Source: Kalaharituber pfeilii (taxonomy: Eukaryota; Ascomycota; Pezizomycetes; Pezizales; Pezizaceae). From it: a DNA stretch of 64,000 nt. This document shows positions 47,575-60,085 of the stretch, piece by piece; within the stretch, counting starts at the first letter, position 1, and each line of letters starts with the position of its first letter. The translations under genes were made by a program, and so were the position numbers. A model generated the notes under the pieces. That model did not search any database. It saw only the letters and a program-made list of their open reading frames with translations, and was not told the DNA's origin. The stretch lies in the NCBI GenBank assembly GCA_015179045.1, contig WHUZ01000090.1, forward strand, positions 62,001 through 126,000, given 5' to 3'.

Positions 47575-48471
47575 ATGATCAATGCTGTCCTCACCACCTT
47601 CCCGGGCCTCCCCTCTCTGGCCCTGCCGGTCCCATCGTCTACGACGATCTTGGACCTCCACAACGGCATCGCCGCCCGCCTCGCTTCCCTCAACCTCCTC
47701 CCAACAAACCTCCTCCTCACAACCGCCCGCGGTACATTCCTCTCCCCATATTCAGATGAGCCGATATCGACTCTCACCCAGAACTCCCTCCTGCCACTCC
47801 GCCTCGGCTCCACCCTCCCCGGCGGCAAAGGAGGTTTCGGGTCCCAGCTCCGCGCGGCCGGTGGCCGCATGTCGTCGCGCAAGAAGCGCGGGCAAGAAGA
47901 AAATAGCGACTCGTGCCGAAACCTCGATGGCCGCCGCTTGCGAACAGTAAAGGAAGCCAAAGCCCTCGCGGCGTACTTGGAAATCAAACCTGAGATGGAC
48001 AGGAAGGAACGGGAAAAGCGACGAGAAAGGTGGAAGAAGGTTGTGGAGCAAGCAGAGAGGCGAGAGGCGGAGGAAAGGGGCGAGGAGGTATTGGGCGGGA
48101 AGAGGTTTGAGGATACAGAGTGGTTGGACAGAACAGAAGAGGAAAGGGAGAGGTTGAGGGAGGCGGTGATAAAAGCGATGAATGAGGGGGCGTTCGAGGA
48201 GGATAGGGAGATGAGAGATGCCAGTCCCGGTTCCAGCGGGACTAGTTCCGGCGCTGATGAGGAGGCCGCAGACCAGGATGAAGAGATCGGGAATGTGAAG
48301 AAGGTGGTGCCCGCAGTGCCGAAGCCATCTCCGCCTGCCGCTTTAACCGCGAAGGCTGGGCCGAAGTTTGCGGGTTTCGATGATGACGACGACGAGTTTA
48401 TGACTGACGATGATGAAGAGGAGGAGGAAGTGGAGAAGGAAGGAAAGGCCAAAGGCAAAGCAAAAGCATAG
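47575..48471 (+). CDS. SDE2: Sde2 splicing/genome-stability factor
   Basis: Single exon, 298 aa from the Met at 47575 (MINAVLTTFPGLPSLALPVP); an upstream Met at 47536 would add 13 residues and is less like the family. The N-terminus is the ubiquitin-like Sde2 domain, ending in the diagnostic GGKGG site (LPGGKGGFGSQLRAAGGR). In fission yeast this site is cut by deubiquitinating enzymes, leaving a Lys-starting fragment that joins the spliceosome to support splicing of particular introns. After the site come a basic patch (MSSRKKRG), a long Glu/Arg/Lys coiled coil (residues about 150-230), and an acidic tail with FAGFDDDDDEFMTDDDEEEE and a final Lys/Ala stretch. All expected parts are present. 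Confidence 0.92.
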   Translation: MINAVLTTFPGLPSLALPVPSSTTILDLHNGIAARLASLNLLPTNLLLTTARGTFLSPYSDEPISTLTQNSLLPLRLGSTLPGGKGGFGSQLRAAGGRMSSRKKRGQEENSDSCRNLDGRRLRTVKEAKALAAYLEIKPEMDRKEREKRRERWKKVVEQAERREAEERGEEVLGGKRFEDTEWLDRTEEERERLREAVIKAMNEGAFEEDREMRDASPGSSGTSSGADEEAADQDEEIGNVKKVVPAVPKPSPPAALTAKAGPKFAGFDDDDDEFMTDDDEEEEEVEKEGKAKGKAKA

Positions 48472-49493
48472 TTTCACCGCACAATGTCTATAGCCTTCTT
48501 TCTTTCTTCTTGAAGACCTACAATTTCGGGTTTCGAGTGATATCCAATCATGCCAATATCGTTGTAACATATCGATAATCGGGGCGCGGCGCTGAGGCTA
48601 ATCTAGCCCCTGTGATCACCTCCCTACACCGTTTAGTCGTCACCAGCGGCAACCCTCACGCCTTACGTCGTTACAGCTCCCTTTCTCATCAGTTTCCTAA
48701 CGCTATACTGCTTTCCTACGTGTTTTCTTAACCATTCGGTGACTTGATATTGTTGGGATCTAATTTGTTTCTGAAGTTTTTTTTGTTTGTTTGGGGACGC
48801 GAAGTTGCAATATTTGGCTTGCTTTTCAATTTCGAGTTATGCGTTGGAGCCTGAGGAGATGTTATGTAATTTATGATGTGGGAAGTACAAGTATATGGAG
48901 CTCGGTTTCAAATTTCGTAGTCTCATACCAGTTATTCAGAATCAAAAATGTCTGATTATGTTGACATCAACCTGTAAAACCGTGATCAGACACCGAAACG
49001 GTTTCAATTCTTGCACGATACCCCTAGTATTCCAGAACCGTTCAGACCACTTTTCGTGTATTTCAACACAACTCCTATCATGTAGATACACAAAACGGGC
49101 ATACGCGATTTAGACAAAATAGATAATAAAATATGCAGAACAAAAGTGAGGTACTCAAAACAAAATCAACATGCCTGAAAAAAGAACGCCCGAAGAAAAA
49201 CACACTAAAATGTACACCTATACCAATTGACTGCCCATAACCAAGCATATTAATGAAAATCATAACCCTAGATCTAAGCGTGTCGCAAGTAAAAGAAAAT
49301 GCCGTCCGCTACCTGTCTCCCTGTTTGTCCGGTAGGTGCGTAGGTATCCACTAGATAGGGCGGGAAAGGATCGGCGGAGAACGCAAACGGACATGGATAG
49401 CGAGTTTTTTGTTTCAATTCTATAATCATGGAGATTTGATGAACAAAGAGATCCAGTATTGGTATCGCCTTTGAAGTAGTTGGAGGGAGACGG

Positions 49494-49525
<32 letters not shown>

Positions 49526-49585
49526 GTTGAACCTAACTACTCCGGCATTGTCGGATGGGTTAGAAAGGGGATGAGGTAGGATTGT
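48472..49585. other. Intergenic, 3' regions of SDE2 and RPB4
   Basis: Convergent ends. A pure A run of about 29 bases lies at 49495-49523, 63 bp beyond the RPB4 stop. No supported gene. Confidence 0.6.
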
Positions 49586-50342
49586 CTATGTGTCGACAAA
49601 GTTACGGAGCTTGGTGATCTGTTTTGCCATGGTGTTAGCTTGTGTTGACGACACAACAGCAATTGTGGCTGAGAGTATATACCTCGTTTAGTAAATCCTG
49701 AAGCTCTTCATCAGTTTTCTTGTGCTCGAGACTATACTGCCTGCGTTAGCCATAGCTGTTCCACTCCTCCTCTCCCTCCGTCCTTCTCCTAATATGTTTT
49801 TCCAAAGAGCCCAAATCACCTTGGAATCAAAGTCTTCGCCTCCTCTGCACTGTCACAACACAGCGACCCCAACTGCGCCTTTTCAAACGGCTCCAAGTCC
49901 GGCTGCGAATTCAATAGCCGATCGACGGCCTCAACGCTTTCTCGGTTCTTGAATCGGGAAAATATTTCTAAATATTCCTGTGTCTTGTTGACGACTGCAC
50001 CACGTTCCGTGCTGTACAACCAAATCGCCCCTTAGGTCAGCAAACCTCTCGCAAAATCATCCCTACGCCTGCCCATGGGACTATGCCGGCCTCTCCCTCC
50101 GCTCCACGCATGCTCATCGACATCCAGGCAACTTACTCCTTCTTTGGCAACTCGTACTTGCCCTGTTCCAACCTATGTTTGAAAACCATACTCAACAATT
50201 CACGACTCTCACTAACAGTAATCGCAGAGCTGTGTTGGAACTCTCCCAGCTTCAACTCCGCCCCTGCTTCCTCGTCGATTGTCCTCTTCTCACGCGAGCG
50301 GGAAGACTTGTTTGGCGTTACTTTGTTCGTGGGGACAGACAT
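49586..50342 (-). CDS. RPB4: RNA polymerase II subunit Rpb4
   Basis: Stalk subunit of RNA polymerase II that pairs with Rpb7 and acts in initiation and mRNA decay coupling. Four exons: 50342..50137, 50011..49820, 49731..49683, 49618..49586, together 159 aa. Start chosen at MSVPTNKV; the frame is open further up but not conserved. Motifs: EEAGAELKLGEFQHSSAITV near the N-terminus, then KTQEYLEIFSRFKNRESVEA, EPFEKAQLGSLCCDSAEEAK, LIPSLEHK and the C-terminal DEELQDLLNEITKLRNFVDT. All three introns (64-125 bp) keep frame. The last exon encodes only ten residues plus stop. Divergent from PAN2 across 1.4 kb. Confidence 0.93.
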
Positions 50343-51709
50343 CTTTGTAGGAGTGGTGGGAGAGTGGTAGGCTTCTGGACTGGTTGGCCGGGATATTATA
50401 TGGAGGCTCTCGGATCGCGAGATAGCTAGGGTGGTTGAATGTGGATCAAAGTAAATCAACGTTCAACAGGGCGTTTGACGCAAGGATATAGATCTGCTTG
50501 TTACGTAAGCTGAGGTTTAGTTGATCACGTGGTATCGGAAGCTGGGAACGAGGATCCTTATAACTAGGTTTTTTAATGCTACCGGAAGTCGAGAGCGGCT
50601 TGAAGAGGCAACGTCGAAATGCTAGAAGTTAAATGGGAACATCAGTTATGAACCGCGGATGACAGCTGCCGAATAGAAATGCGTCTGCTGTGTGTTTTTC
50701 CCGCCGTGTTGCGCTGGTACTGCTTGAATCGAGGCAGCACGAAATCTTATTGGCAACTTCGCTGCTAAAGCTTTTCACAGTCTCAAAAATTCGCAACTAC
50801 ATTTCCAATTAATAGAAACAATTCAAGGAACATATGGCCGGTGAGTAGGAATAAGTGACAAGTAATTCATGATATAGCTCTCGTTCCCATTATAATACAT
50901 CTGCTGGTCATATAAGAGTTCTCCAATGACAATTAGATAATATCAAAGCCCTCGGATAATATTAAAAAAGTTTTGAATTAAGGTATTGGCATCCCATAAG
51001 TAGTCCGCACAATGCACTTAGTCTTTAGGAGGGGGGATTTTTACTCTCACTCTATTAATATACGACTATAATGATTTTTATACCTTAAATATATATAATG
51101 CAATACCTGTAAAGCAGAATAGGGCCTTGTAGAGTCATACCCCATCGAACCAAGTAACGTAATCCTCTGCTCCAACATATCTACATCCTTTCCACAAAAG
51201 GGCCTCCACACCCTATAAAGGTGCTTCCATGCCTCCAAGTGCATCACCTAAACAAAACAAAAATTCGCCTATGCATTTGCCATTGAAAGTAAAATTGGAA
51301 AATAAGCGGCAATAGAGTATCTCCACTCCTTCTCCAGGTGCTGACAGCATTGTCTATACCTTGTCTCAGTTAATGAGATGCGCTGAATGTCAACAGGCAA
51401 GAAGTTGCATGTATATGTATTACATGGCTGCGACATGAAGGGCGAGCATATGCGAATGCAACATGCATGCAAATGCTTCTATCATAATGTTCCTCGAGTG
51501 CCGCCAAGCCGCCCGTTGCTGTCACCGAGCACCAGCATGCCAGCGGCTGCCCATCTGCCCCTGCACCCCCACCACGCCACACCCCGCTGCCCCCGCTGCC
51601 CCCCGCTGCCCCCCGCTGCCCCCCCCGCCGCCGTTCCGCGTGCCCCTCCCCCCCGCCAACGCTCCATGACACGGTGACACCCCGCCAGGTCCTAAACTGT
51701 GCAGCTTTC
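50343..51709. other. Divergent intergenic region between RPB4 and PAN2
   Basis: Contains both promoters. Immediately upstream of PAN2 lies a very C-rich stretch with tandem CCCCGCTGCC units (listed separately). The AT-rich part 50800-51250 has no supported gene. Confidence 0.55.
51553..51660 (+). repeat. C-rich tandem repeat upstream of PAN2
   Basis: Four to five units of CCCCGCTGCC between about 51583 and 51625, set in a longer C-rich block. The minus strand satisfies the simple G-quadruplex rule. It ends about 50 bp before the PAN2 start codon. Confidence 0.7.
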
Positions 51710-54700
51710 ATGGAATCTGACTGGCGAGAGGTCCGTCGCCGCCCCAACGTCGCGCCTGCGGCTAACCCTAAGCTGACCAATTCATCAGGTTTCGCGCCTT
51801 CCCCTGGCTGCGGCCGGCCCAGCAGTTCCTCCATCCCCCGTGACAGCCGTCTCTTTCGACAACAACCAAGAGCTGCTATGGATTGGATATGCGAATGTAA
51901 GCGCAGGACAGGTCTGCCATGTATGCTTGTTTTCAGTGTTTCTCACGTATAAAAAGGGCCGAGTGAATTCGTTTCATGGCACAGAGCTGCAGAGGTATAC
52001 TCGATACTTGGGTCACGACACAGGCCACGACAGCGCTGTACGCCAATTTCAGTTCAATGACAGAGGAGTCATATCTTTGGCTGCTAGTAGCTTGCATCTA
52101 TCAACCAGAAGAGGTTTATGTCAATGGAACCTGAGGTAAACCTCAGGACCCTGGCTCAGCGCTTTCTGAACCCACTCTGACTCTGTATAGGCATGAAAAG
52201 TTGACGAACCTTACTTGTATGAGCTATACCAACCGAGGGACAACGGAATTACTTGTTGGCGGACTGCAAAAGTCGCTTGTGACGGTGAACTTGGACCGTG
52301 GTTTAGTACTATCAGAGGTACAATACCACTCGCATTCCTACACTCTCGGATCCATCGAATACTTCTAACGTCAAATTTACGATAGTTTTCAACGGAGGAT
52401 GAATATAGGGTCATGAAAAGGGGCAGCCGCCTCATTTGTTGTGGCACAGAGAGCGGTCAAGTCAGCTTGTTGGACATGAACACGTTTCAGGTTGTCAAAA
52501 AATTACCGGCTCATGCAGGGAGGATAGCAGACCTTGATACTCAAAATAATATCCTTCTTACTTGTGGGTTCTCACCGAGGTACTTCCGCAAGAAGCCATG
52601 TTTTTCATCCCATAATACCTCTAATCGCTGAATCAATCTTCAACATACAGGCTACATAACAGTTTAACGCTTGATCCGATTGTGAATGTATTTGATTTAC
52701 GAATGCACAGGTCATTACCACCAATTCCGTTCCATGCCGGGGCAGCTTTTGTGCGAATGCACCCTAAAATGTCAACTACTGGTATTATTGTTTCTCAGAT
52801 TGGCCAGTTCCATGTGGTTGATATCGCCAACCCCAATGCGGTTACTTTGCATCATGCGAACACTGCTCAGTATTTGACTTGCACGGACCTTGCGCCATCG
52901 GGAGAAGCACTTGTATTTGTTGACGCAGACAATCTGGCGCAAGTATGGGGTTCACCGGAGAAAATAAGATTCACCGATGTTGCAGCTCCCGTAGAATGGC
53001 CAGATGTTCCGGTGCCGCCTCCAGTTGTGGAATGGACAGATGATACGTATGTATCTGACGCCTGCCTTCTCTTTTATGCGTTAAGCTAACTCTCTTAGGC
53101 CATTGAACACCATCGGAGTGCCATATTATCGAGATCCACTATTATCAGCATGGCCAACCCATCTTACATTTACAGTGGGAAAACCGCCGCTAAAAATCGA
53201 CTCTGATATCCTACAAACTATGACTCCTGCAGATTTTGGCGGATATGCCAAAAACCCGCGGAGAGCTAGACGCAACCAAGTTGACACCGAACCTCAAGAT
53301 TTAAACCTTCCGGCTCCTAGGTTTCTTAGTGAAAAGGGAAAAGAGAAAGACAAAGCTAGTACAGAAGCCGAGCAAGCAGTTGTGGTTGATGAGCGAGGCA
53401 CACGGCGGCTATTTGATGTTCCGTCCCACTATAAGAAAGTGGAGATCAAGTATAGTAGGTTTGGGATTGATGATTTTGATTTTGAGTGAGTGTTGGAAAT
53501 TCCGATTACTTCAAGTGTATCATAGCTGACTGTGCCAAAGGTACTATAATAGAACGGAGTTTTCTGGGCTTGAGACGCATATTCCTAATTCCTATTCAAA
53601 TTCTTTACTTCAATTGTACAAATTCACACCCCTTCTCCGAAATTATGCTCTTCATCACACCGCCCAAGGTTGCTATAATGACATTTGTCTTTTGTGTCAA
53701 ATAGGTTTTCTTTTTGACATGTTGGAAAAGGCCAATGGACTGAATTGCCAAGCTACTAACTTCCTGAAAACTTTCAGCTCACATGCGCAAGGTGAGGCTA
53801 TATATCTATATGCAGAGGTTTGAATAGACTACTAACATTACTGGAGTGAAAAGCTAGTGCACTTGGTTTGTTAGAAGAAGAGTCTTCGAGGAATACCCCT
53901 GTAACGATAATGATACAGTCACTTGGTCGTTTCTTGCTGGATAGGATAACTCAAGATGATAAAAATCTTGACAAAACATCGACAGCTATGGAAGAGGTAT
54001 GTCTAGCTATCGTTTCAGGTATATTGATTGTTCAATAAATTGCTAATACGATCTAGATACTCGGCACTAAAGTCATGACCAGTATACAATGTTCCAACTG
54101 TGGTACTGAGACAGCAAGGCCAGGATTTCTATATGCTCATGACATATTATATCCAAAGGTAAACTCCAAGTATCAGAATATAAGCAAGTTCCGCTCATTC
54201 TAAGAGACTTGTACAGTTGCAAAAGAATTTCCCGCTGCCGAGCTTCTCGCACATCTTGAAGCAAAGTGTAGAAAGAGAAAACCAGACTAGGGGCTGGTGT
54301 GACAAATGCCGACGGTATCATAATCTTTCCACTCGGAAATCGATTAAGCGTATTCCGAAGGTTCTCTTCCTAAATGCTACGGCTACTCCAAGCTTGGATT
54401 CGAAGCAGTTTTGGACCAATAATGCTTTCTTGCCGGAGGAGATTGGTATAATAATGCAGGATGATCAGTTCTTCTGCTACCAAGGGGATGATTTGAAGAG
54501 GCTGATCCAGAATCAGCAACGGGTACAGGTGTACGAACTTGTTGGGTTTGTTGCAGAGATACGGGCAGATGAGGAAAGAAATACCCATCTAGTTTCTTTC
54601 ATAAATGGTCTGTGAACTTCTTGTGCGTTGAGTACGCCGAAGCTTATTTCATGTTAGTGGCTCTTTCTTCTGCGGAGAATCGCGATCAACCAAGATGGCA

Positions 54701-55792
54701 CCTCTTCAATGACTTCTCTGTATACCCTATATCCAGGGAAGAAGCACTCGATTTCTCGCCTACATGGAAGATGCCATCAGTGATCTGCTTCCAACGGAAA
54801 GCAGAGAACAACGTTATTGATAATTCCTGGCGCAACCACCTGGATACTAGTATTCTTCATTATGAATACATCCATCATGAAAGACCTCGAAACATGCCTA
54901 CTGAGACCACCTACCGCCTGCTCAATTCCGAGACAGAAAAGCCAACTGAAGGAACTCTTGTTGCAATTGATGCAGAGTTTGTAGTTCTCCAACAGGAGGA
55001 AATTGAGGTCAAAGCGGACGGCAGTCGGGAGGTTGTAAGACCAAGCAGAAGTGGACTGGGAAGAGTTAGTGTGTTGAGGGGTTCGGGAATTGATGAGGGC
55101 ATACCGTTCTTAGATGATTATATCGCGATGAAGGAGCCGGTTGTGGATTACCTCACGGATTATTCGGGAATTCATCCGGGGGACTTGGATGTGAGGCTGT
55201 CGAGGCATAATGTCATTCCGCTGAAGGTACATCTCACAACACTATTCAGGGTAAGTTCTTATGAACATAATCCGCTAATACTAGATTTCTCGAAAAGATT
55301 GCATACAAGCGCCTCTGGCTCCTTCTCAACCTTGGCTGCATCTTCGTCGGTCACGGCCTCACCACTGACTTCCGCACAATCAACATCCACGTTCCCAAAA
55401 ACCAAGTTAAAGACACCGTGCAACTGTACGCACTCAAAAACACCCAGCGCAAGCTCTCTCTCCGGTTCCTTGCGTACTGCGTCTTGTCACTAGAAATCCA
55501 GAAGCAAACGCACGATTCGATTGAGGATGCGAGGACTGCGCTGAGGTTGTTCAAGAAGTACCTAGAGTATCAGGATGCGGGGATCTTTGAGCAGATGCTG
55601 AACAACTTGCAGGCTGATGGTGTGAAGTTGAATTTTAAGGTTCCGAGTGAATTGGCGGCGGTGAGTGCGGGGATTGCTGGGAGACAGGGGCTGTCTACGC
55701 CACCGATACCAAGGACGAGGAGTGAAACGGGCACGCCGTTGCCAGGGGGACCGCCGCCGAAGATGAGGTGGGGTGGGACTGGACATGGGTAG
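51710..55792 (+). CDS. PAN2: PAN2-PAN3 deadenylase catalytic subunit
   Basis: Poly(A)-specific 3' exonuclease that starts mRNA tail shortening. Thirteen exons: 51710..51730, 51789..51896, 51957..52135, 52191..52317, 52386..52579, 52651..53046, 53099..53485, 53541..53791, 53854..53996, 54057..54158, 54217..54607, 54658..55226, 55298..55792; 1120 aa, normal for the family. The first exon is only seven codons (MESDWRE) and joins to VSRLPL. Domains: N-terminal WD40 propeller ([20 protein letters not shown]), PAN3-binding linker ([13 protein letters not shown]), inactive ubiquitin-hydrolase-like domain with Cys pairs ([15 protein letters not shown]), then the DEDD exonuclease: [31 protein letters not shown]. 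The tail is Pro/Gly-rich. All introns are 50-71 bp. No defect seen. Confidence 0.95.
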
Positions 55793-57152
55793 TAATAGGG
55801 GTAGTGATGGGAGTTTTTTTTTTTGGCAGCTGGAGTTTTACCCTTTCTGCTATTTTCGTTACTTCTTTTTGGAGAAGTGTGTGTGTTTTTTACTTGAACT
55901 GTTGTTTTGCAGTTGGCTTAGCGTTTGGCTTGCGGAGATGGGATTGTCGGTTCAGTTCTAGTTAGTAGTTGGAAGATGCAGCGGTGAGAAAGTTAAGAAC
56001 ATGCGACGTACATTGCTAGGGGGGAAAATGCATGTTTGTAGTTTTTGTTAGCGAAGAAAAAGAAAACAATTGTATATTGGGGTTTACTCAAATTACGCCC
56101 TATTCATGTTTGTATTTGTATTTCCGCTAGAGAGGGAGGGGGAATCACGCTATAATGCAGTTCCGGTAATGTTTAAACACAGTACATACAGGACCTGGGG
56201 GCAAGCAAAAGAGTTCTTGCACTCAGCACCCACATGAACAATTAACACATACAGATAATATACCTCAATGACGGAATTATACAGCAATCGACATCTTTTC
56301 TTATGTCGTTCCTAAGTGGCCTATACTCGGCTGCATTCTGTAGTGTTCTATCAGGCGAGTTCGAAGCGCAAACATTTACATGTGGGGCAGGGGTGTTGAG
56401 ATGGTACTGTGGGAGGAATCAAGAGGAAAGTTCACGGAGGGGACGAAAAGTAAGAGGAGAGAAATAATAAGGATGGAGAAGTAAGAAATGAACGGTTTAC
56501 TATATCTTGAGAACACAACGGAACAACTGTAAGACCTAGTAGACTACAAAACCCAGTGATATTGTGATCCTCAACACGATGATGGTGATGATGATGATCT
56601 GAGGCCCCCTCCTCTCCCCTCAAGAAATACCCTTAACTTCTCGGTACCCCTTCCCCTTTTAGTAGTTACCTCCCCCCCAGGCCTTCGCACTTGAAATGCT
56701 AAGATTTCCACAGTACCACACTACATATGCTACCTAATTTGGTATATATTACCCAAATTGGAGGAACACTTCCCACCCACCCACCCAATAACCCCCTTCC
56801 CCATAACCCCCCTTCAGTTTGCAATATATATATATATATTGATATACATCTCTGATGCTGGCATCTATAATTTTTTTCAGCCCTGCCATTTGAAAACCCA
56901 CAGGGAAACCTGTGGTTCTGAGAAGCCGTCCAATATACACGGCAGAATATAAAGTTACTAACTATCATAGGAAGCTAGGAACTATTCATGTACACTTGAT
57001 TAGCTACAGAAATCTTCATGATCCGTCACCATCCAAAACACCTCCGCTCCACACACTGGCACCTGTTTTGTAACATTATCGCCTAGTCGCATGTACCTTG
57101 TGCGCGAGTGTTGGCGGGTCTGGAGGCTCTCTCCCGAGACTCCCGTGACTTG
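55793..57152. other. Intergenic 3' of PAN2
   Basis: Simple-sequence stretches (GATGATG near 56578-56598, a TA run near 56825-56840, CCCACC near 56774-56787). No supported gene. Confidence 0.6.
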
Positions 57153-57159
57153 TCAAATT

Positions 57160-57386
57160 GCCCTTTTTTTTTTAGAAAAAAAAAGACAGCCATGTATCTG
57201 ATAATCAGAAGGGTTTCTGGGTGGTCTGCACCTAAAGCCTTTTTCTGTGCCAGCTAATGCTCGCTCAAACCATGCCAGTGCCTTGCTATAATGTCTTTGG
57301 GGACTGCATATCATTGCCATGCCATGGACTGTATCATCACGCGTGCTTTTCGCGTTTTTACCTATTTCCCTTCTTGCGGTCCACAA
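57160..57386 (-). pseudogene. TPR-unit remnant related to the NLR
   Basis: The minus strand reads HYSKALAWFERALAGTEKGF, clearly one TPR unit of the type found in the receptor at 12 kb (KALEFYERALAGQEKAL). The frame then shifts into CRPPRNPSDYQ where the family has ADHPETLxxVNN, and is preceded by a degenerate half unit. No receptor N-terminus is nearby. Confidence 0.7.
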
Positions 57387-57749
57387 TATAGCTGGTGTTG
57401 GGGTGGTCCGATCCCAGTGCTTTTTAGTTTGTGTAGGAATGTATGGTCCACTGACGGAGTTTGAGGACGGCTGAGAGTGTATAAGGGTCAGCAGAGAGAG
57501 AATGAGGGTCGGCTCAGAGGAGACCTGATTTGAGAGAATGGGCGGACGGATTTGGTTGTGAGAAATATAGGTAATGAAAACTATGAAATTGTATGCAGAT
57601 TATAGGTATAGGAGAGTGAAAATGGGAAATAGGCAAAAACGCAAAAAGCACGCGTGATGATATCAGCACCTTCTCAAAACACGGAACATAAGTCCAGGCC
57701 AATGATAATACTATTAAACAAAGCCAGAAAAGAAATACAAAGATAAGTC

Positions 57750-58850
57750 TATAAATGTAACGGAGTGCAACCAATCCGCATTCAATGACTTCTCGAATGA
57801 AGTGATGCCTGATCGCAATGTGTTTCATCCGATCATGGTGCTTTGGGTTTTTCGCTATGTCCATGGAAGCCATATCCCACACACGAGTTAGCTCATTGAG
57901 TAGCCTGCGCAGCCAGATGGCTTCTTTGCAGGCTTCAGTTGCAGCCAAATATTCTGCGTCAGGGCAAGCAGTGCTCGAATAGATTCCTTCCCCGAAGCCA
58001 CGGATTTTAATACTGCTCATGCTCTTAATGTGTTCAACTCTTAAACTCCATATTTGACAGTTCAAATGGCCTGCATAGTTTGAAACAATTCGAGTTCCTA
58101 ATGTCCTCCCAAAACAGTCATTATAGTAACCCCCGACCAGCGCGAGCTGGTGGGACGCCTGCTCCATCGAAGCTACAGAATCATAGATACGGAGAGGCCA
58201 AAATATACTATATCAACAAGAACAGTGTAGTTGACAATAATGATCGAAGCTACAGAATCATAGATATGGAGAGGCCAAAATATACTATATCAACAAGAAC
58301 AGTGTAGTTGACAATAATGATCTTTATCTGATCATTATTGTCAACTACACTGTTCTTGTTGATATAGTATATTTTGGCCTCTCCATATCTATGATTCTGT
58401 AGCTTCGATGGAGCAGGCGTCCCACCAGCTCGCGCTGGTCGGGGGTTACTATAATGACTGTTTTGGAAGGACATTAGGAACTCGAATTGTTTCAATCTAT
58501 GCAGGCCATTTGAACTGTCAAATATGGAGTTTAAGAGTTGAACACATTAAGAGCATGAGCAGTATTAAAATCCGTGGCTTCGGGGAAGGAATCTATTCGA
58601 GCACTGCTTGCCAGCCATAGAGTCACGGTGGGTTGTTTTCGCGATTTCCATGAGATTGCACCACCATTGAGTGTAGACACATATCCTGATGTCGAACTCC
58701 ATAGATGAGCCCACAATTGAGCGTCTGTAGAAGGTATCGAAGGACTCGTTTTGCGGCGGCAACGTGCTCTGCTTGTGGATTTGAGTTGAAACGCCCTAAT
58801 ACTAACACTGTGTACGTGATCTGGGCGAGTTCCTAGCATGCGTAAATCGA
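57750..58850 (-). pseudogene. Ty1/Copia RNase H remnant, split by an insertion
   Basis: Minus-strand fragments on both sides of 57963-58612 join into one Copia RNase H region. Upstream: NSNPQAEHVAAAKRVLRYL and STSGYVSTLNGGAISWKS, then QPTVTL. Downstream: DAEYLAATEACKEAIWLRRL, AKNPKHHDRMKHIAIRHHFI and REVIECG. Removing the insert with one copy of a 2-bp AG brings the two halves together in the right order; one-base frame changes remain, so it was already decaying or has decayed since. Confidence 0.8.
57963..58612. mobile_element. Near-palindromic foldback-type insertion
   Basis: 650 bp whose two arms (57963 to about 58322 and about 58330 to 58612) are almost exact reverse complements; ends are GGCAAGCAGTGCTCG and its complement. 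The left arm has one extra copy of a ~77-bp block (58166-58242 duplicated at 58243-58319). The centre is a 7-base spacer near 58323-58329. Flanked by AG on both sides (57961-57962 and 58613-58614), a possible 2-bp target duplication. Open frames in it are mirror images of each other and not genes. Confidence 0.82.
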
Positions 58851-58986
58851 TTTTCCCACTAGAGAGTTTGGAATGAGAGGCCTTTTAACGTGAGTTGAAT
58901 ACCGAACATCTTTATTGAGGTAAAGTATCTGCTTTGATGGGTGCGTAAAGTTCGGTTCTCTCTGTCCCTCGCAATCTCGAGCCCTA

Positions 58987-59060
58987 ACCCTGCCATGGCC
59001 ACGTGCTACAAGCGGGGTTATGTGATTAAAAAAAAAAAAAATAAAAAAAATAAAAAAAAA
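58987..59060 (+). mobile_element. Short poly(A)-tailed insertion, family 1, copy 1
   Basis: Body begins ACCCTGCCATGGC and continues to AAGCGGGGTTATGTGATTA, followed by a long A-rich tail with scattered T. Flanked by the 14-bp direct duplication AATCTCGAGCCCTA at 58973-58986 and 59061-59074. The body is under 50 bp. Confidence 0.82.
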
Positions 59061-59509
59061 AATCTCGAGCCCTATAAACAGGCATGCATGGAGCTCCCAT
59101 ATCCTCCATCTTGTATTTTTATTTCAGCGCATATAGCGCCTTCTTCAGCCGGCAGACTTTCGTACTCCCACTCGCCTCAAATCCTTCCGGCTGTGCCATA
59201 TAAACCTCTTCAGCTACCGGGCTCATAACCTGTAGCAACATATACGGAAAAGGTGCGCAGGGATACGTATTGTGTTGTTCTCACTTGTCTCTTGCGTATA
59301 CCACTACAAAAATATGTGCTCCTAACACCCACATATATATAGACATGAGCTGCCAGCAAATTGGTGCGAGTATGAGGTTGCTCATTATTACAACAAGGGT
59401 ATCAGAACTTCTAGATACCTCATCATTACGTAGGAATTACCTCATACCATGATCTCGGCTCATCTGTTATCCACGTTTTATGTAGTGGCTCCTTCACACA
59501 TGACAGCCT

Positions 59510-59572
59510 ACCCTGCCATGGCTTAGCGCTGTAAGCGGGGTTACGTGATTAACAAAAAAAAAAAAAAAAAAA
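59510..59572 (+). mobile_element. Short poly(A)-tailed insertion, family 1, copy 2
   Basis: Same body (ACCCTGCCATGGC ... AAGCGGGGTTACGTGATTA) with an A tail of about 18 bases. Flanked by the exact 13-bp duplication CACATGACAGCCT at 59497-59509 and 59573-59585. Confidence 0.85.
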
Positions 59573-59761
59573 CACATGACAGCCTCACGTGATATGTCCC
59601 CTGATGCTCGTTGCATAATCTTCAACACTCCCACTCAACCAATATGCTCGCACACTCATTGCTTCAGAAAATTCATGATCAAGCAGAAAGCATATGCTTT
59701 CAAAAACAGACAACAAGTAGACAATTATAAAATATTTGAAAGGCTCATATAATCCAATAAT

Positions 59762-60085
<324 letters not shown>

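Noticed and set aside
46794..48458. 554-codon minus-strand frame
   Set aside because: Only its last third (from 47282) is coding, as the first exon of AFG2; the rest is the antisense of SDE2.
51370..51834. 154-codon minus-strand Gly-rich frame
   Set aside because: Antisense of the C-rich repeat and of the first PAN2 exons.
57514..58167. 217-codon minus-strand frame that looks like one protein
   Set aside because: It is a chimera of the foldback element arm and the Copia RNase H fragment; the mirror copy at 58408-58620 shows the first part belongs to the inserted element.
58987..59572. Tandem or segmental duplication as explanation for the two short A-tailed insertions
   Set aside because: Each copy has its own, different flanking duplication, which separate insertion events explain and a segmental duplication does not.
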